Shown here one piece after another: positions 1-8,862 of a stretch of DNA of 64,000 nucleotides. The stretch spans positions 62,001-126,000 of the forward strand of contig VXYS01000003.1 of assembly GCA_009845905.1 (NCBI GenBank), read 5' to 3'. Within the stretch, counting starts at the first letter, position 1. Each line of letters starts with the position of its first letter. Made by a program: the position numbers and the translations under genes. The notes beneath the pieces were generated by a model. It searched no databases. It worked only from the letters and a program-made list of their open reading frames with translations, and was not told where the DNA came from. The DNA comes from Gammaproteobacteria bacterium. Lineage in GTDB: Bacteria; Pseudomonadota; Gammaproteobacteria; Steroidobacterales; Foliamicaceae.

Positions 1-120
1 CTTCAGGTACACCCGGTTTTCGAGCCGCCGGGAGAGTATCGATACCGCCTGTAGCGGTGTTTCATTGGCGGCCGAATAGACTCGCGAGTTCTCGATTCTT
101 TCTACGTAGTCCTGGAGCAT
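1..120 (-). CDS. ilvA: Threonine ammonia-lyase (threonine dehydratase), N-terminal fragment cut by window edge
   Basis: Forty codons are open from an ATG at 120 to the left edge. The translation begins MLQDYVERIENSRVYSAANE and continues through ETPLQ, LSRRLENRVYLK. This matches the start of biosynthetic threonine ammonia-lyase, in which the run ending in the LK of the PLP-binding KRED region follows at once. The enzyme makes 2-oxobutanoate from threonine, the first step of isoleucine synthesis, in the cytoplasm. A good ribosome site (AGGAAGG in minus-strand sense) precedes the ATG. It lies 57 bases after pyrF on the same strand, so co-transcription is possible. The catalytic lysine and any regulatory ACT domain lie outside the window. 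Confidence 0.85.
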   Translation of the reverse strand, partial: MLQDYVERIENSRVYSAANETPLQAVSILSRRLENRVYLK

Positions 121-177
121 GCGACCCTTCCTGCGTCGAAATCCAAGCTCGCCGGATCGCCTGCCGGAGCAGCCTGT

Positions 178-996
178 TTACTCGGCTTCGTATCCCGCAA
201 TTTGGCCGGAAAGCCGGCGAGTCGCTTCTTCGATACCGTCCGGGGTCCCTCCGCCGGAGTAGATGATGGAACGCGACGCGCTGATGATCAGACTGTTCGG
301 ACTGACGGACGACCTGCCGTTCCGGATGCTCGAAGCCAGGGAGCCGTTCTGGGACCCGATGCCCGGCACGAGGAAAGGTACGGAAGGCGCAGCCTTGCGG
401 GTAAGCGACATTTCCTTCGGGAAAGTGGCGCCGACCACGAGCATCACGTTCTGTTTGTCCTGCCAAAGTTCTTCCGCTTCAGCCGCCACTTTTTCGAACA
501 ACATGCTTCCGTCGATGTGCATATCCTGCAAGAAACCCGAACCGGGATTTGACGTCTTGCACAAGATAATGGCCCCTCGATCATCTCGCTCAATAAAGGG
601 CTCTATGCAATCCAGCCCAAGAAACGGATTCACGGTTACCGCATCCGCGCCATAGCGTTCAAAGGCCTCCAGCGCGTACATCTTCGACGTGTGCCCGACA
701 TCTCCTCGTTTCGCATCCAGGATGACAAGCGAATCCGGCACTTCTTCCCGTATGTACTTGATCGTGTCGGCCAATTCATCTTCCGCGCCAACCGCGTGAT
801 AGAAGGCAGCCTGGGGCTTGAAAATGTTGCAGTGGTTCTTTGCCGAGTCGACGACACGTTTGTTGAATTCGAGAATCGGCCGCTTCGCGTTACGGAGGTC
901 GTTCGGAATCTTGTGCAGATCAGGGTCCAGCCCTACGCACAATTGCGCATTGCTCCCACGAAAGGACCTGGCGAGTTTTTCTGGAAAAGTCAGCAT
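178..996 (-). CDS. pyrF: Orotidine 5'-phosphate decarboxylase (group 2)
   Basis: This enzyme converts OMP to UMP, the last step of de novo pyrimidine synthesis, in the cytoplasm. The 272-residue product carries the catalytic Lys/Asp array LDAKRGDVGHT around residues 93-103. Near the end it has VPGIGSQ and a phosphate-gripper region with ISASRSIIY. The DAKRGDxGxT form and the length near 270 are those of the group 2 family (the longer, actinobacterial or myxobacterial-like type) rather than the short E. coli form. The ATG at 996 has only a weak A-rich ribosome site. ilvA follows on the same strand. Confidence 0.93.
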   Translation of the reverse strand: MLTFPEKLARSFRGSNAQLCVGLDPDLHKIPNDLRNAKRPILEFNKRVVDSAKNHCNIFKPQAAFYHAVGAEDELADTIKYIREEVPDSLVILDAKRGDVGHTSKMYALEAFERYGADAVTVNPFLGLDCIEPFIERDDRGAIILCKTSNPGSGFLQDMHIDGSMLFEKVAAEAEELWQDKQNVMLVVGATFPKEMSLTRKAAPSVPFLVPGIGSQNGSLASSIRNGRSSVSPNSLIISASRSIIYSGGGTPDGIEEATRRLSGQIAGYEAE

Positions 997-1109
997 TCTT
1001 TTGCGTGCACGGATTTTCTTGGTTGGATTTCGCGTATTTTACGGCTCTGCCACGATTCGAGCCATGAGGCCGTACTACCAGTCACCCGGCCCCATCGCGA
1101 CTGAAGCGG

Positions 1110-1658
1110 TCAATTCGCCCTGGCAGCTTGTAATGTCCGAATGAAAGCTGCGGGATCCTCCAGGCTAATCAACACCGTCGTTCCATCGTTAAGCGCCAAG
1201 CTTGCCACCGACGAGCGGTCGGTCAACGCGACCAGCGCCTTGCCGCCGCCGACCAGCCTGAACCACCCGAGCGAATAACCCAGCGAGCCCAGCCCGTTGG
1301 TTCGCAGCCCAAGCCGCACTTCCCGGTCTGTTCTCATGTTCACGACGCGAGCGCCTGCCGGCTCGATTGTGTCAAGAGGAATCGAGCGGCCGTAGACCGG
1401 AACGCTGAATTCGAGTGCGTCCTCCGTAATCGTTACGCTGGAACGGTAGCCGCCGTAAAGAAAATAGACCAGGAGCAATGTAACCAACACAGGCAGGCCA
1501 ACCGAGAGAGCCAGGCTGATCCAGGATTGCGACGCGAAGTAGCGCGCAGGACCTCCTCCGCTTACTACGATGAATACGCTGATCGCCAGTGGCAGGGCCG
1601 CCAGCAGCACCAGGACGGTCGAAGCCGTCGCATCAATCGGAATGATCGGAAATCTCAT
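1110..1658 (-). CDS. Small membrane protein with bacterial PH-like domain
   Basis: The 182-residue product has two hydrophobic segments (about residues 12-34 and 46-68). A soluble beta-rich part follows, with YRSSVTITEDALEFSVPVYG and LGYSLGWFRL. This order, two membrane helices then a short beta domain, resembles the bPH_5 type of bacterial pleckstrin-homology proteins. That is a fold-level guess and no function is known. The start codon overlaps the stop of the upstream GFA-type gene by four bases (ATGA), so the two are translationally coupled. Confidence 0.6.
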   Translation of the reverse strand: MRFPIIPIDATASTVLVLLAALPLAISVFIVVSGGGPARYFASQSWISLALSVGLPVLVTLLLVYFLYGGYRSSVTITEDALEFSVPVYGRSIPLDTIEPAGARVVNMRTDREVRLGLRTNGLGSLGYSLGWFRLVGGGKALVALTDRSSVASLALNDGTTVLISLEDPAAFIRTLQAARAN

Positions 1659-2122
1659 CGCGACAACTCAACGCGCAGTATTTTTGCGTTCTCCGGTTCT
1701 GTATTGAAGCACAGGCCGTTTTCCAGCAGAGGCGTAAGCCAGGGTTGCGCGCCTTTGGTCCACAGATGGCAGGTGGGGGTGATGCGGGAGGTGTCGTCGA
1801 GGGTGCCGGCCTTGATGCTTAGCGTATCGCTTCGGGCGCTTCGGGTTACGCCGCCCGCGTGGTAGATGCGGGCGCCGCAATTCTCGCAAAACGCGCAGAG
1901 TTTCTCCTTTCCCGAACCTCCGCGCGTGCGATAAATGCGCGGTTCCGCGCCCGAAAATTCGATGGCATCGCGCTCCATCCACATGGACAGACCGAACGCG
2001 CTCGAAGACTGTTTCTGGCAGTCTTTGCAATGGCAGGCATAAAGCGCCACCGGCGCCCGCAACAGCCGGTAACGAATCGCGCCGCACTGGCACCCGCCTT
2101 CCTGTCCGGGTTCGATGAGCAT
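1655..2122 (-). CDS. GFA / CENP-V domain zinc protein
   Basis: The 155-residue product is typical of the Gfa-like (glutathione-dependent formaldehyde-activating enzyme-like) zinc-fold family. It starts with GGCQCGAIRY, followed by ACHCKDCQKQSSSAFG and later CAFCENCGARIYH. These cysteine sets form the two zinc sites of the fold. Most members have no proven activity, and the formaldehyde link is disputed even for the founding protein. The gene is coupled to the downstream PH-like membrane protein by an ATGA overlap. It starts 24 bases after the toxin gene on the same strand, so all four minus-strand genes from 2856 may share a transcript. Confidence 0.85.
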   Translation of the reverse strand: MLIEPGQEGGCQCGAIRYRLLRAPVALYACHCKDCQKQSSSAFGLSMWMERDAIEFSGAEPRIYRTRGGSGKEKLCAFCENCGARIYHAGGVTRSARSDTLSIKAGTLDDTSRITPTCHLWTKGAQPWLTPLLENGLCFNTEPENAKILRVELSR

Positions 2123-2146
2123 TCTCCTGGTAATTCCGCTGCGGGC

Positions 2147-2581
2147 CTATGCTGCGGGTTCAGGGATTACCTGCAGGCTCTCCAGTTCCGCCGCGTATGC
2201 GAGCCGCCTGTCCAGGCAAACGAATGACAGTGGTGCGGCCAACTGCTCCTGCACCAGGAGGGCTGCACCGAGTTGACCCGCGTCCGCAGCCCGCAACGGG
2301 TGCCGGGCAAGCAAGGCATTCGCGCGGGCCCGAACCGCCAGGACTTCGGTTACTTCATCCCAGGTGTCGGCGAAGGTGGCGAACCGCTCAAGCACCTCGC
2401 GGCGTTGTGGCCGGGACAGCAGGCCCTCGCGGGTTCGCCGCTCGACCGCGGCCACGATCTCGGTGCGGGACCAGGCCCAGGTCACGATGCGCCCGTCCTC
2501 GGCCAGCCAACGGCGCACTGCGTCGCTGGACGCTTCAGCGACGAGCAGCGGAACTAGAGCGGATGCGTCCCAATATCTCAC
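2147..2581 (-). CDS. vapC: PIN-domain toxin (VapC family)
   Basis: The 144-residue product has the PIN ribonuclease pattern. It starts MRYWDASALVPLL with the first acidic residue at position 5, then SRTEIVAAVERR (second acid), LRAADAGQLGAA (third) and FVCLDRRLAYAA (fourth). VapC toxins cut tRNA or rRNA when free of antitoxin. The start overlaps the antitoxin stop by four bases, the usual toxin-antitoxin coupling. The RNA target cannot be read from sequence. Confidence 0.87.
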   Translation of the reverse strand: MRYWDASALVPLLVAEASSDAVRRWLAEDGRIVTWAWSRTEIVAAVERRTREGLLSRPQRREVLERFATFADTWDEVTEVLAVRARANALLARHPLRAADAGQLGAALLVQEQLAAPLSFVCLDRRLAYAAELESLQVIPEPAA

Positions 2582-2856
2582 AGCCGGTCGGTCCGATCTT
2601 CCATGAGCGCGTCCGACAGGCTGGTGGGCAGTTGAATTGGGGACTCCTCCAGAATAGCGGCCGCTTTTCCCTTGCCCGGCCGCAGCAGCCCGGTCCGGAT
2701 GAGCGTCTGACGCAACCCGTCGCCGGTAGCCGCCGGAGGCGCCAAGCGGGCAACCGGCGTGCCTCTGTCAAGAACCTGAACCTCGCCACCGCGGCGAACT
2801 TCGCGGATATAGCGCGACAGATTTGCCTTCAGGTCCGAGATCGATACCGTCGTCAT
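2578..2856 (-). CDS. vapB: Phd/YefM-type antitoxin paired with PIN toxin
   Basis: The 92-residue product starts MTTVSISDLKANLSRYIREV and continues GGEVQVLDRGTPVARLAP, the typical Phd/YefM DNA-binding half. Its C-terminal half is less conserved and should wrap the toxin (residues about 50-92). It lies directly upstream of the PIN toxin with a four-base overlap. The Phd fold with a PIN toxin is a common mixed pairing. It probably represses its own promoter through the repeated ATGAC sites just upstream. Confidence 0.87.
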   Translation of the reverse strand: MTTVSISDLKANLSRYIREVRRGGEVQVLDRGTPVARLAPPAATGDGLRQTLIRTGLLRPGKGKAAAILEESPIQLPTSLSDALMEDRTDRL

Positions 2857-2886
2857 AATGACTAGTATGACCTATTTATAATGACT
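2855..2886 (-). promoter_or_regulatory. Putative vapBC operator/promoter with repeated ATGAC half-sites
   Basis: The nonamer ATAATGACT occurs twice (2855-2863 and 2878-2886), with a third ATGAC between them (2867-2871). The region is A/T-rich against a GC-rich background. Read toward the antitoxin it holds TATAAAT, a plausible -10. Repeats over the antitoxin start fit autorepression, but no binding is shown. Confidence 0.45.
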
Positions 2887-2973
2887 TATCTAGTCCACAT
2901 TGTGACTCGCGGCGCAGCGCGGCGGTTTGGTCAAGGCCTAAGATAAGCAGTGAACCTAACCTATTTGTGGTCA

Positions 2974-5370
2974 ATGCGGATGAGCCAACGCAAGCTCGAC
3001 TCTTTCCGAATCCTCACGTTCACGGCGCTCTGGCTCGTGTGTGCGACTTCCCAGGCGCAATCTCCGGCGCCGGTGGAGGGCGTAATCGACGAGATCGTGG
3101 TTACGGCCACGAAGCGCAGCGCCCGGATTCAGGATGTGCCCTTTTCCGTGGCGGCAAAGACGGGAGAAGAAATTGCGCGCGCCGGCGCCCGGGGCATCGA
3201 AGACCTGGCGCTGGGCTTCGCCGGAATGAGCGTCCAGGACCTGGGGCCGGGGCAGAGCCAGGTCGCCATGCGCGGCGTGTCGGCCGGGCAGATCGTCCGC
3301 GACCAGCCGGGGGTCAAGGAGCAGGTGGGCATCTACATGGATGACTCGGTGGTTTCGCTCTCGTTGTTCACGCCCGACTTCGACCTGTTCGACCTGAACC
3401 GGGTCGAGGTATTGAGGGGTCCGCAGGGAACGCTTTATGGCGCCGGATCGGTGGGGGGCACGGTCCGCTACATCACCAACCGGCCCGAGCTGGAACGGGA
3501 CTACGGACTCGTGGAAGCCGAGCTCAACTCGATCGCCGACGGCGATGCGGGGTGGCACCTGAAGGGCATGGCCAACGTAGCGCTCTCCGATTCGAGCGCA
3601 CTGCGGCTGGTGGCCTACACGACGGAGTACGGCGGCTACGTCGATGCCCTGTCGGAGAACGGGGCGCGCGACGACGATGTCAATACGGGTAGCCGGACGG
3701 GCGTTCGTCTATCGCTGCTGTGGGATGTGACCGACCGGGTCTCGGTGTTGCCCAGACTTATCCACCAGCGAGTCGAGGTCGATGGTTTCAACCGGGAGGA
3801 GGTCTTCAATCTGTTCGCCAACCCCTACACTACGACCCGGCCGGCCATTCAGCTCGGAGACCGCGAGCAATACCTGCTGCTCGGAGAAGAGTTCGAAGAC
3901 GAAACCACCTTGTTCGACTTCAAGATGAGCGCAAGCTTCGCCAGTTTCGATCTGACCTCCATATCAAGCCTCCTGCGCCGCGAGTTGCTCGCAAGCCGCG
4001 ATGCGTCGGCGCTCGTGGGCAGCGTCACGGTGTCTCTCGGGTTCCCTCACGAACATGTGGCGATACCGTCCAATCTGCGGGACACGACGGAACTCGACCA
4101 GTTCACGCAGGAAATTCATCTGGCCTCGGCAAACGAGTCGCGGTTGCAATGGCTGATCGGTGTGTTCTACTCGGACCTCCAGCGAGACTACGCGCAGCGT
4201 CTGCCGACGCCCGGATATGACACCGTGGTGGATGCCGCGCTCGGGGCCGGCACCTCCGCCGGCTCCATGAACGGCTACCCGCTTAACGACAGTCCCTACA
4301 ACTCCGACCTCCCGTACGACATCTCGCAGATCGCCGTGTTCGGCGAGGCAAGCTATGCACTGACCGACCGCTTCGTACTAACACTCGGGGGACGCTGGTA
4401 CGACTGGGAGGAGGAGCGCAGGTTCTACTCCGGCGGGTTGTTCTCCAACAGCGATCTGCAGACGGACAGCACCGACGCCAGCGGCTTCAGCCCGCGGCTG
4501 CTGGCCAGTTTCCGGTTGAATGAACAGGTGACGTGGAACGCGCAGGCCGCGCGCGGATTTCGTCCGGGCGGCGTCAACGATCCTCTGAACGCAAGCCTGT
4601 GCACCGGGTCGGACCTGGCGAACTTCGGCGGTTTCCAGGTCTATGACGACGAGACCATCTGGAATTACGAGACGGGAATCAAGTCGGAGTGGGGCAACGG
4701 CGTGCGGCTGAACGCCGCGGTGTTTCATGCGGAGATCGACAACCTGCAGGCGACGCTGGATGCCGGCTCCTGTTCCTCGCGCATCTCCTTTAACGTCGAG
4801 GAGGCCCATGCAAGCGGCGTGGAAGTCGAATTGAACCTCACGCCGGCGCGGGGCCTGGAGATCGGTTTTGCCGGCAGCCTGGTTCGGTCCGAGTTCGACT
4901 CCACGGTCCTGGCGGAAGAGGGTGGGGTACTTGGCGGTGTGGCCGATGGCAACCGGCTGGCTTCGGTGCCGGAGATCCAGTTCGCTGCAACGATGAACTA
5001 CACCATCCCGGTAAACCTTTTCGGCGGCAGCGAGCTGTCCATTTTCGCGAGCGTGCAGCACGTCGGCGACCGCATCACGCAACCCGGCGACCAGGTGGCC
5101 GGCGCCGGCCGGTTCGTGTCCGAACTGGCCTACGGCGGCGCCACCGGCATGGAAGTAACGGAACTGGATCTGGAGCTTGATCCCTACACGCTGATCGCGG
5201 TGCGTGTCGGGATCATCAGGGACGACTGGGAAGTCGCCCTGTACGTCAACAACTTGACCGACGAGAAGGCGGCGCTTTCGTTCGATCGCGAACGGGGAGG
5301 TCGCGCGCGGCTGGGCTTCCGGGTCAACCGGCCGCGCACCGTCGGGTTTCTGATCAGAAGGTCCCTCTAG
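2974..5370 (+). CDS. TonB-dependent outer-membrane receptor 1
   Basis: The 798-residue protein has a signal peptide (hydrophobic LTFTALWLVCATSQAQ, cut near residue 30) and a TonB-box-like IDEIVVTATKR. A plug domain follows with VEVLRGPQGTLYGAGSVGG, then a beta barrel. It should import a large or scarce substrate across the outer membrane using TonB energy. The ATG at 2974 is preferred; a GTG eight codons earlier is open and ribosome sites are weak for both. The chain ends in RRSL, not the aromatic residue usual for barrel insertion. It leads a plus-strand set with a hydrolase and a second receptor. Confidence 0.9.
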   Translation: MRMSQRKLDSFRILTFTALWLVCATSQAQSPAPVEGVIDEIVVTATKRSARIQDVPFSVAAKTGEEIARAGARGIEDLALGFAGMSVQDLGPGQSQVAMRGVSAGQIVRDQPGVKEQVGIYMDDSVVSLSLFTPDFDLFDLNRVEVLRGPQGTLYGAGSVGGTVRYITNRPELERDYGLVEAELNSIADGDAGWHLKGMANVALSDSSALRLVAYTTEYGGYVDALSENGARDDDVNTGSRTGVRLSLLWDVTDRVSVLPRLIHQRVEVDGFNREEVFNLFANPYTTTRPAIQLGDREQYLLLGEEFEDETTLFDFKMSASFASFDLTSISSLLRRELLASRDASALVGSVTVSLGFPHEHVAIPSNLRDTTELDQFTQEIHLASANESRLQWLIGVFYSDLQRDYAQRLPTPGYDTVVDAALGAGTSAGSMNGYPLNDSPYNSDLPYDISQIAVFGEASYALTDRFVLTLGGRWYDWEEERRFYSGGLFSNSDLQTDSTDASGFSPRLLASFRLNEQVTWNAQAARGFRPGGVNDPLNASLCTGSDLANFGGFQVYDDETIWNYETGIKSEWGNGVRLNAAVFHAEIDNLQATLDAGSCSSRISFNVEEAHASGVEVELNLTPARGLEIGFAGSLVRSEFDSTVLAEEGGVLGGVADGNRLASVPEIQFAATMNYTIPVNLFGGSELSIFASVQHVGDRITQPGDQVAGAGRFVSELAYGGATGMEVTELDLELDPYTLIAVRVGIIRDDWEVALYVNNLTDEKAALSFDRERGGRARLGFRVNRPRTVGFLIRRSL

Positions 5371-5411
5371 TGCGGCTGATATGATCCGTTTCCCCACTGG
5401 AGGAACACGTC

Positions 5412-6359
5412 ATGACAGCCACGCGCAGAGACACACTGAAGTACACCGGAGCCGCGATTGCGGTGATGTCCGCGGCCCGCGCCGGCGCCGCCGAAACGCG
5501 GGCGGAAGGCAATCCCTGGGCGGTGAGGTCCGGGCCCATGGAAGTGCCCTATGTGCCCAGGCGCGGCTACGCGGACGGACCGTTCGGGCAGGTCCACTTC
5601 CGCGACACGGGCGAAGGAAGGCCCCTGATTCTGTGTCCCCAGGCGCCACAGACCTCGCGCCAGTTCGAGAACGTCTACGAACCCCTGGCGCGTCGCGGGA
5701 TCCGGGCCATCGGCGTCGATTCGCCCGGGTTCGGGGAATCGGACCCCACACCCTTCGTACCCACCGTCAGTGACTGGGCCGAGGCGGTGCCCGCCGTGCT
5801 CGACCTGCTGGGCATCGAAAAGGCCGACGTGCTCGGGCACCACACCGGGGGCATGGTGGCGACGGAAGTGGCTGTCCTGTTTCCGGAAAGAGTGAACAAA
5901 CTCATCATCAACGGGCCTTTGCCTATGGGCGAGGAAGAACGAGGCAACTTTCTCAAGTTCGTCGAGGAAGGCGAGATCAACTTTGTCCACCAGGCCGACG
6001 GCAGCCATATGCAGGACGCTTTTGCCGGACGCTACCGCATGTACGTGGACGGCGGGGGAACTCCCGAACCGGAGCTCATCACCCGTTATACGGTGGAGCG
6101 CTTCCAGGGTTACGCGCCGTTCTGGACGGGCCACCACGCGGCGTTCATCTACGATCACAATGCGGGCCTCATGAACGTCATGGTCCCCACGATGATCCTG
6201 ACCAACACGGGTGACCAGATTTACGAGAGTGCGAAACTGGCCGCGGAGATTCGTCCGGACTTCGATTACGTGGAACTCGAGGGCGGCGGCATCGACATCG
6301 TCGATCAGATGCCCGAAGAATGGGCCGACGCGGTGGCGGGATTTCTAACCAGCCCGTAG
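5412..6359 (+). CDS. Tat-like exported alpha/beta-hydrolase-fold protein lacking the usual triad
   Basis: The 315-residue product begins TRRDTLKYTGAA, a twin-arginine-like export start, with cleavage likely near residue 27. The fold shows in GVDSPGFGESD and DVLGHHTGGMVATE. The nucleophile elbow should read G-x-S-x-G, but here the residue is His144 (GHHTGG). The usual C-terminal G-H also reads GGGIDIVDQ, with no His. A conserved acid remains in TNTGDQI. It may be a pseudoenzyme or use other chemistry. It sits between two TonB-dependent receptors, 41 and 76 bases away, so a role in handling their substrate is likely. Ribosome site: GGAGGA. Confidence 0.8.
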   Translation: MTATRRDTLKYTGAAIAVMSAARAGAAETRAEGNPWAVRSGPMEVPYVPRRGYADGPFGQVHFRDTGEGRPLILCPQAPQTSRQFENVYEPLARRGIRAIGVDSPGFGESDPTPFVPTVSDWAEAVPAVLDLLGIEKADVLGHHTGGMVATEVAVLFPERVNKLIINGPLPMGEEERGNFLKFVEEGEINFVHQADGSHMQDAFAGRYRMYVDGGGTPEPELITRYTVERFQGYAPFWTGHHAAFIYDHNAGLMNVMVPTMILTNTGDQIYESAKLAAEIRPDFDYVELEGGGIDIVDQMPEEWADAVAGFLTSP

Positions 6360-6435
6360 GACGTGTATTATCCGTCCGACTTGTGCGGCCCCGTTGGGCC
6401 GCTTTCGATCTTTTGATCTCGTTGAGGGGAGACCT

Positions 6436-8862
6436 ATGAAGTCACGAAATCTGCTTGCTTCGTCGATTATGGCTTTGATGGCGTTGCCGGTGGCGCAAAG
6501 CGTATCGGCGCAGGAACTGTCGCTGGAGGAAATCGTCGTTACCGCGCGGAAGCGCGAAGAGAACATCTACGAGATCCCGATCTCGGTATCGGCATTTTCG
6601 CAGGATCAGTTGGACCAGGCGGGCATCGGCGACTTCCATGAGCTGTCGAAGTTCATTCCGGGTCTGGACTTTCATGGGGTGACGGCTACGGCCGGACGCG
6701 TCAATCCGCAAATCCGCGTCCGCGGAATGAACCAGCAGATCATTACGCCCTCGACCCAGGTGGGCGCCCTGTTCTGGGACGGGTCGTACATCGCGGCCGG
6801 CGGTGGATTTCTTCCGATCACGGACGTGGAGCGCGTCGAAGTGATCAAGGGCCCGCAAACTGCGTACTTCGGGCGCAACACGTTTTCCGGCGCCATCAAC
6901 TACATTCCCAGGCTTCCCGGCGACGAGTGGGAAGCGGATCTTACGCTTCAGTATTCGCCGTCGCAGCACGACGAGTACATCGTTGGCATCGGTATAGGCG
7001 GCCCGATCTCGGACCGAGTGGGCCTGCGCCTGTATGCCGGTTACGAGCAGAATGCCGGCGATTTCAATTTTCAGGACGGCACGCCATTCGGCGTTCAGAA
7101 GGACCTCACCTTCAACGGCACGCTGACCATTGACGTCACCGAAGACTTCCGCGTGAAACTCACCGGATACTACGTGGACGCAGAGGATGGCGGCGTCAAC
7201 GGTGGTGTCGATTCCAGGCTTCACGGCACTCCGACCAGCGAATGCAACAGGACCTATACGGGCGAGTATCTGAATCCAGCCACGGGCCAAAGGACTCCGT
7301 TCACCCGAAATATCAGCACCGATTTCACCGGATCTCACTTATGGTGCGGCGATTATCCCGATGGTGAGAACCTCGTGTTCGGCGCAACCAGGACTCCTGA
7401 GGGCTACTTCCCAGGTGGCCAGATATTCCTGGGTCGTTCCCTCACCGAACTTCACCCTCTGCTCAGGGAATTCGACATCCTCAAAAACCCGCCAGGCAAG
7501 CTGGGCGGCTTCAACCGGACCTACCGTGTTCAATTGAGCGGCGAGTATGACGTCGCCGACCACACACTTTCATTCCAGGCCTCAAGGGCGGATACGGGAA
7601 CCCTCAACTACGTCGATTTCTGGTATGGCGTTGCAACAATACCCGGCACAGTCTTTGCGCTCGGCAACAACATTGCCACCCAGGAAACCTACTACGAGGC
7701 CCGGATCGCTTCCCCGCAGGACCGGAGATTGCGGTATCTCGTCGGCGTCAGCGACTATGACCAGCGCTATCGGCTTGGCAATGTCCCAACTTTGACGCAG
7801 CTGGATCCGGCCACCACTACCGCAACGGTGGACTTCCAGGACAATGGGACCACGGCTTTGTTTGCATCGGTGGACTACGACCTCACCGAGGACCTCACAG
7901 TGTCGGTGGAAGCCCGCTACACAGATGAACAATCCGTGGCAGTCCTGGAGGGAAACCCGAGCGGCCAATGCGGCGGATTCTCGCCCGTGTGCAACGAAAC
8001 GAACGAATACACCGATTTCATCCCCAGGGTGATTTTCAGCTACCAGCCGTTTGAAGGGGCCACCACCTACTTCAGCTACTCGTACAGTTCCCTGCTGGGC
8101 GTGGCGACCCAGGCCGGGTTCATCAACAGTGTTGCACCGGAAATCATCCCTGACGACCAGCTGGAGGCACTGGGCCTGCACACGCCGCCCCAGGAGAACA
8201 CCCAGTACGAAATCGGCTGGAAGCAGCAGACGGAGAACTGGGCCTTTACCGCTGCGGTCTTCTACATTGACTGGAAGAATCAGCCGTTCGCATCGGTCAT
8301 TCTGCTTCCAACAGGCGGGACTTCGTCCTATCGCGGGCCGGGTAATTCGGAATACACGGGTATTGACCTCGAAGCGCAAGGCAATCTGACCGACTGGTTG
8401 AGCATTCGGGGAACGCTCACATATGTGGATGCGATCATGGCATCGTTTTCCTCTCGTGGCTCGAACGAGTTTGCAGTGCTCGGATCGGGCACCCTGTCCG
8501 TCGTCAACGATGACAATGAGGCGCGCAATACACCGAAGTGGACGGCGTCCCTGAGCCCCACGATGATCGGCAACTTCGCAGGACGGGAGTTCTACTTTCG
8601 GACCGATTTCTTCTACGAGAGCCCGAAGTGGGCGGACTACTCGGAGTGGAATCGGACGAAGTCATTATTCAGAATCAATGCCCGCGTGGGATTCGACTTG
8701 ATGGACAACACCACTGTTGAGGTTTTCGGCACCAATCTCACCGATAACAAGGTCCTGCCCAACACGAACGGAACGACTACCGGTCCCGGCGGCAGCCGCA
8801 AGGCTTTCACGGCGGGTTACCCGAAGCGGGAATTCGGCGTGCGCGTAAGGGCGTCCTTCTAA
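6436..8862 (+). CDS. TonB-dependent outer-membrane receptor 2
   Basis: The 808-residue protein has a signal peptide ending SVSAQE and an N-terminal EEIVVTARKREENIYEIP. Its plug carries VEVIKGPQTAYFGRNTF, and the barrel ends in aromatic RASF. The ATG at 6436 has a good ribosome site (GAGGGGA); a TTG 14 codons upstream is also open but lacks one. Cysteines near residues 260-300 and 500-515 probably close extracellular loops. The GPQxAxFGRxTFSGAxN plug form is shared with the receptor at 56095, which suggests one subfamily. It follows the hydrolase at 5412 and is probably co-transcribed with it. Confidence 0.92.
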   Translation: MKSRNLLASSIMALMALPVAQSVSAQELSLEEIVVTARKREENIYEIPISVSAFSQDQLDQAGIGDFHELSKFIPGLDFHGVTATAGRVNPQIRVRGMNQQIITPSTQVGALFWDGSYIAAGGGFLPITDVERVEVIKGPQTAYFGRNTFSGAINYIPRLPGDEWEADLTLQYSPSQHDEYIVGIGIGGPISDRVGLRLYAGYEQNAGDFNFQDGTPFGVQKDLTFNGTLTIDVTEDFRVKLTGYYVDAEDGGVNGGVDSRLHGTPTSECNRTYTGEYLNPATGQRTPFTRNISTDFTGSHLWCGDYPDGENLVFGATRTPEGYFPGGQIFLGRSLTELHPLLREFDILKNPPGKLGGFNRTYRVQLSGEYDVADHTLSFQASRADTGTLNYVDFWYGVATIPGTVFALGNNIATQETYYEARIASPQDRRLRYLVGVSDYDQRYRLGNVPTLTQLDPATTTATVDFQDNGTTALFASVDYDLTEDLTVSVEARYTDEQSVAVLEGNPSGQCGGFSPVCNETNEYTDFIPRVIFSYQPFEGATTYFSYSYSSLLGVATQAGFINSVAPEIIPDDQLEALGLHTPPQENTQYEIGWKQQTENWAFTAAVFYIDWKNQPFASVILLPTGGTSSYRGPGNSEYTGIDLEAQGNLTDWLSIRGTLTYVDAIMASFSSRGSNEFAVLGSGTLSVVNDDNEARNTPKWTASLSPTMIGNFAGREFYFRTDFFYESPKWADYSEWNRTKSLFRINARVGFDLMDNTTVEVFGTNLTDNKVLPNTNGTTTGPGGSRKAFTAGYPKREFGVRVRASF

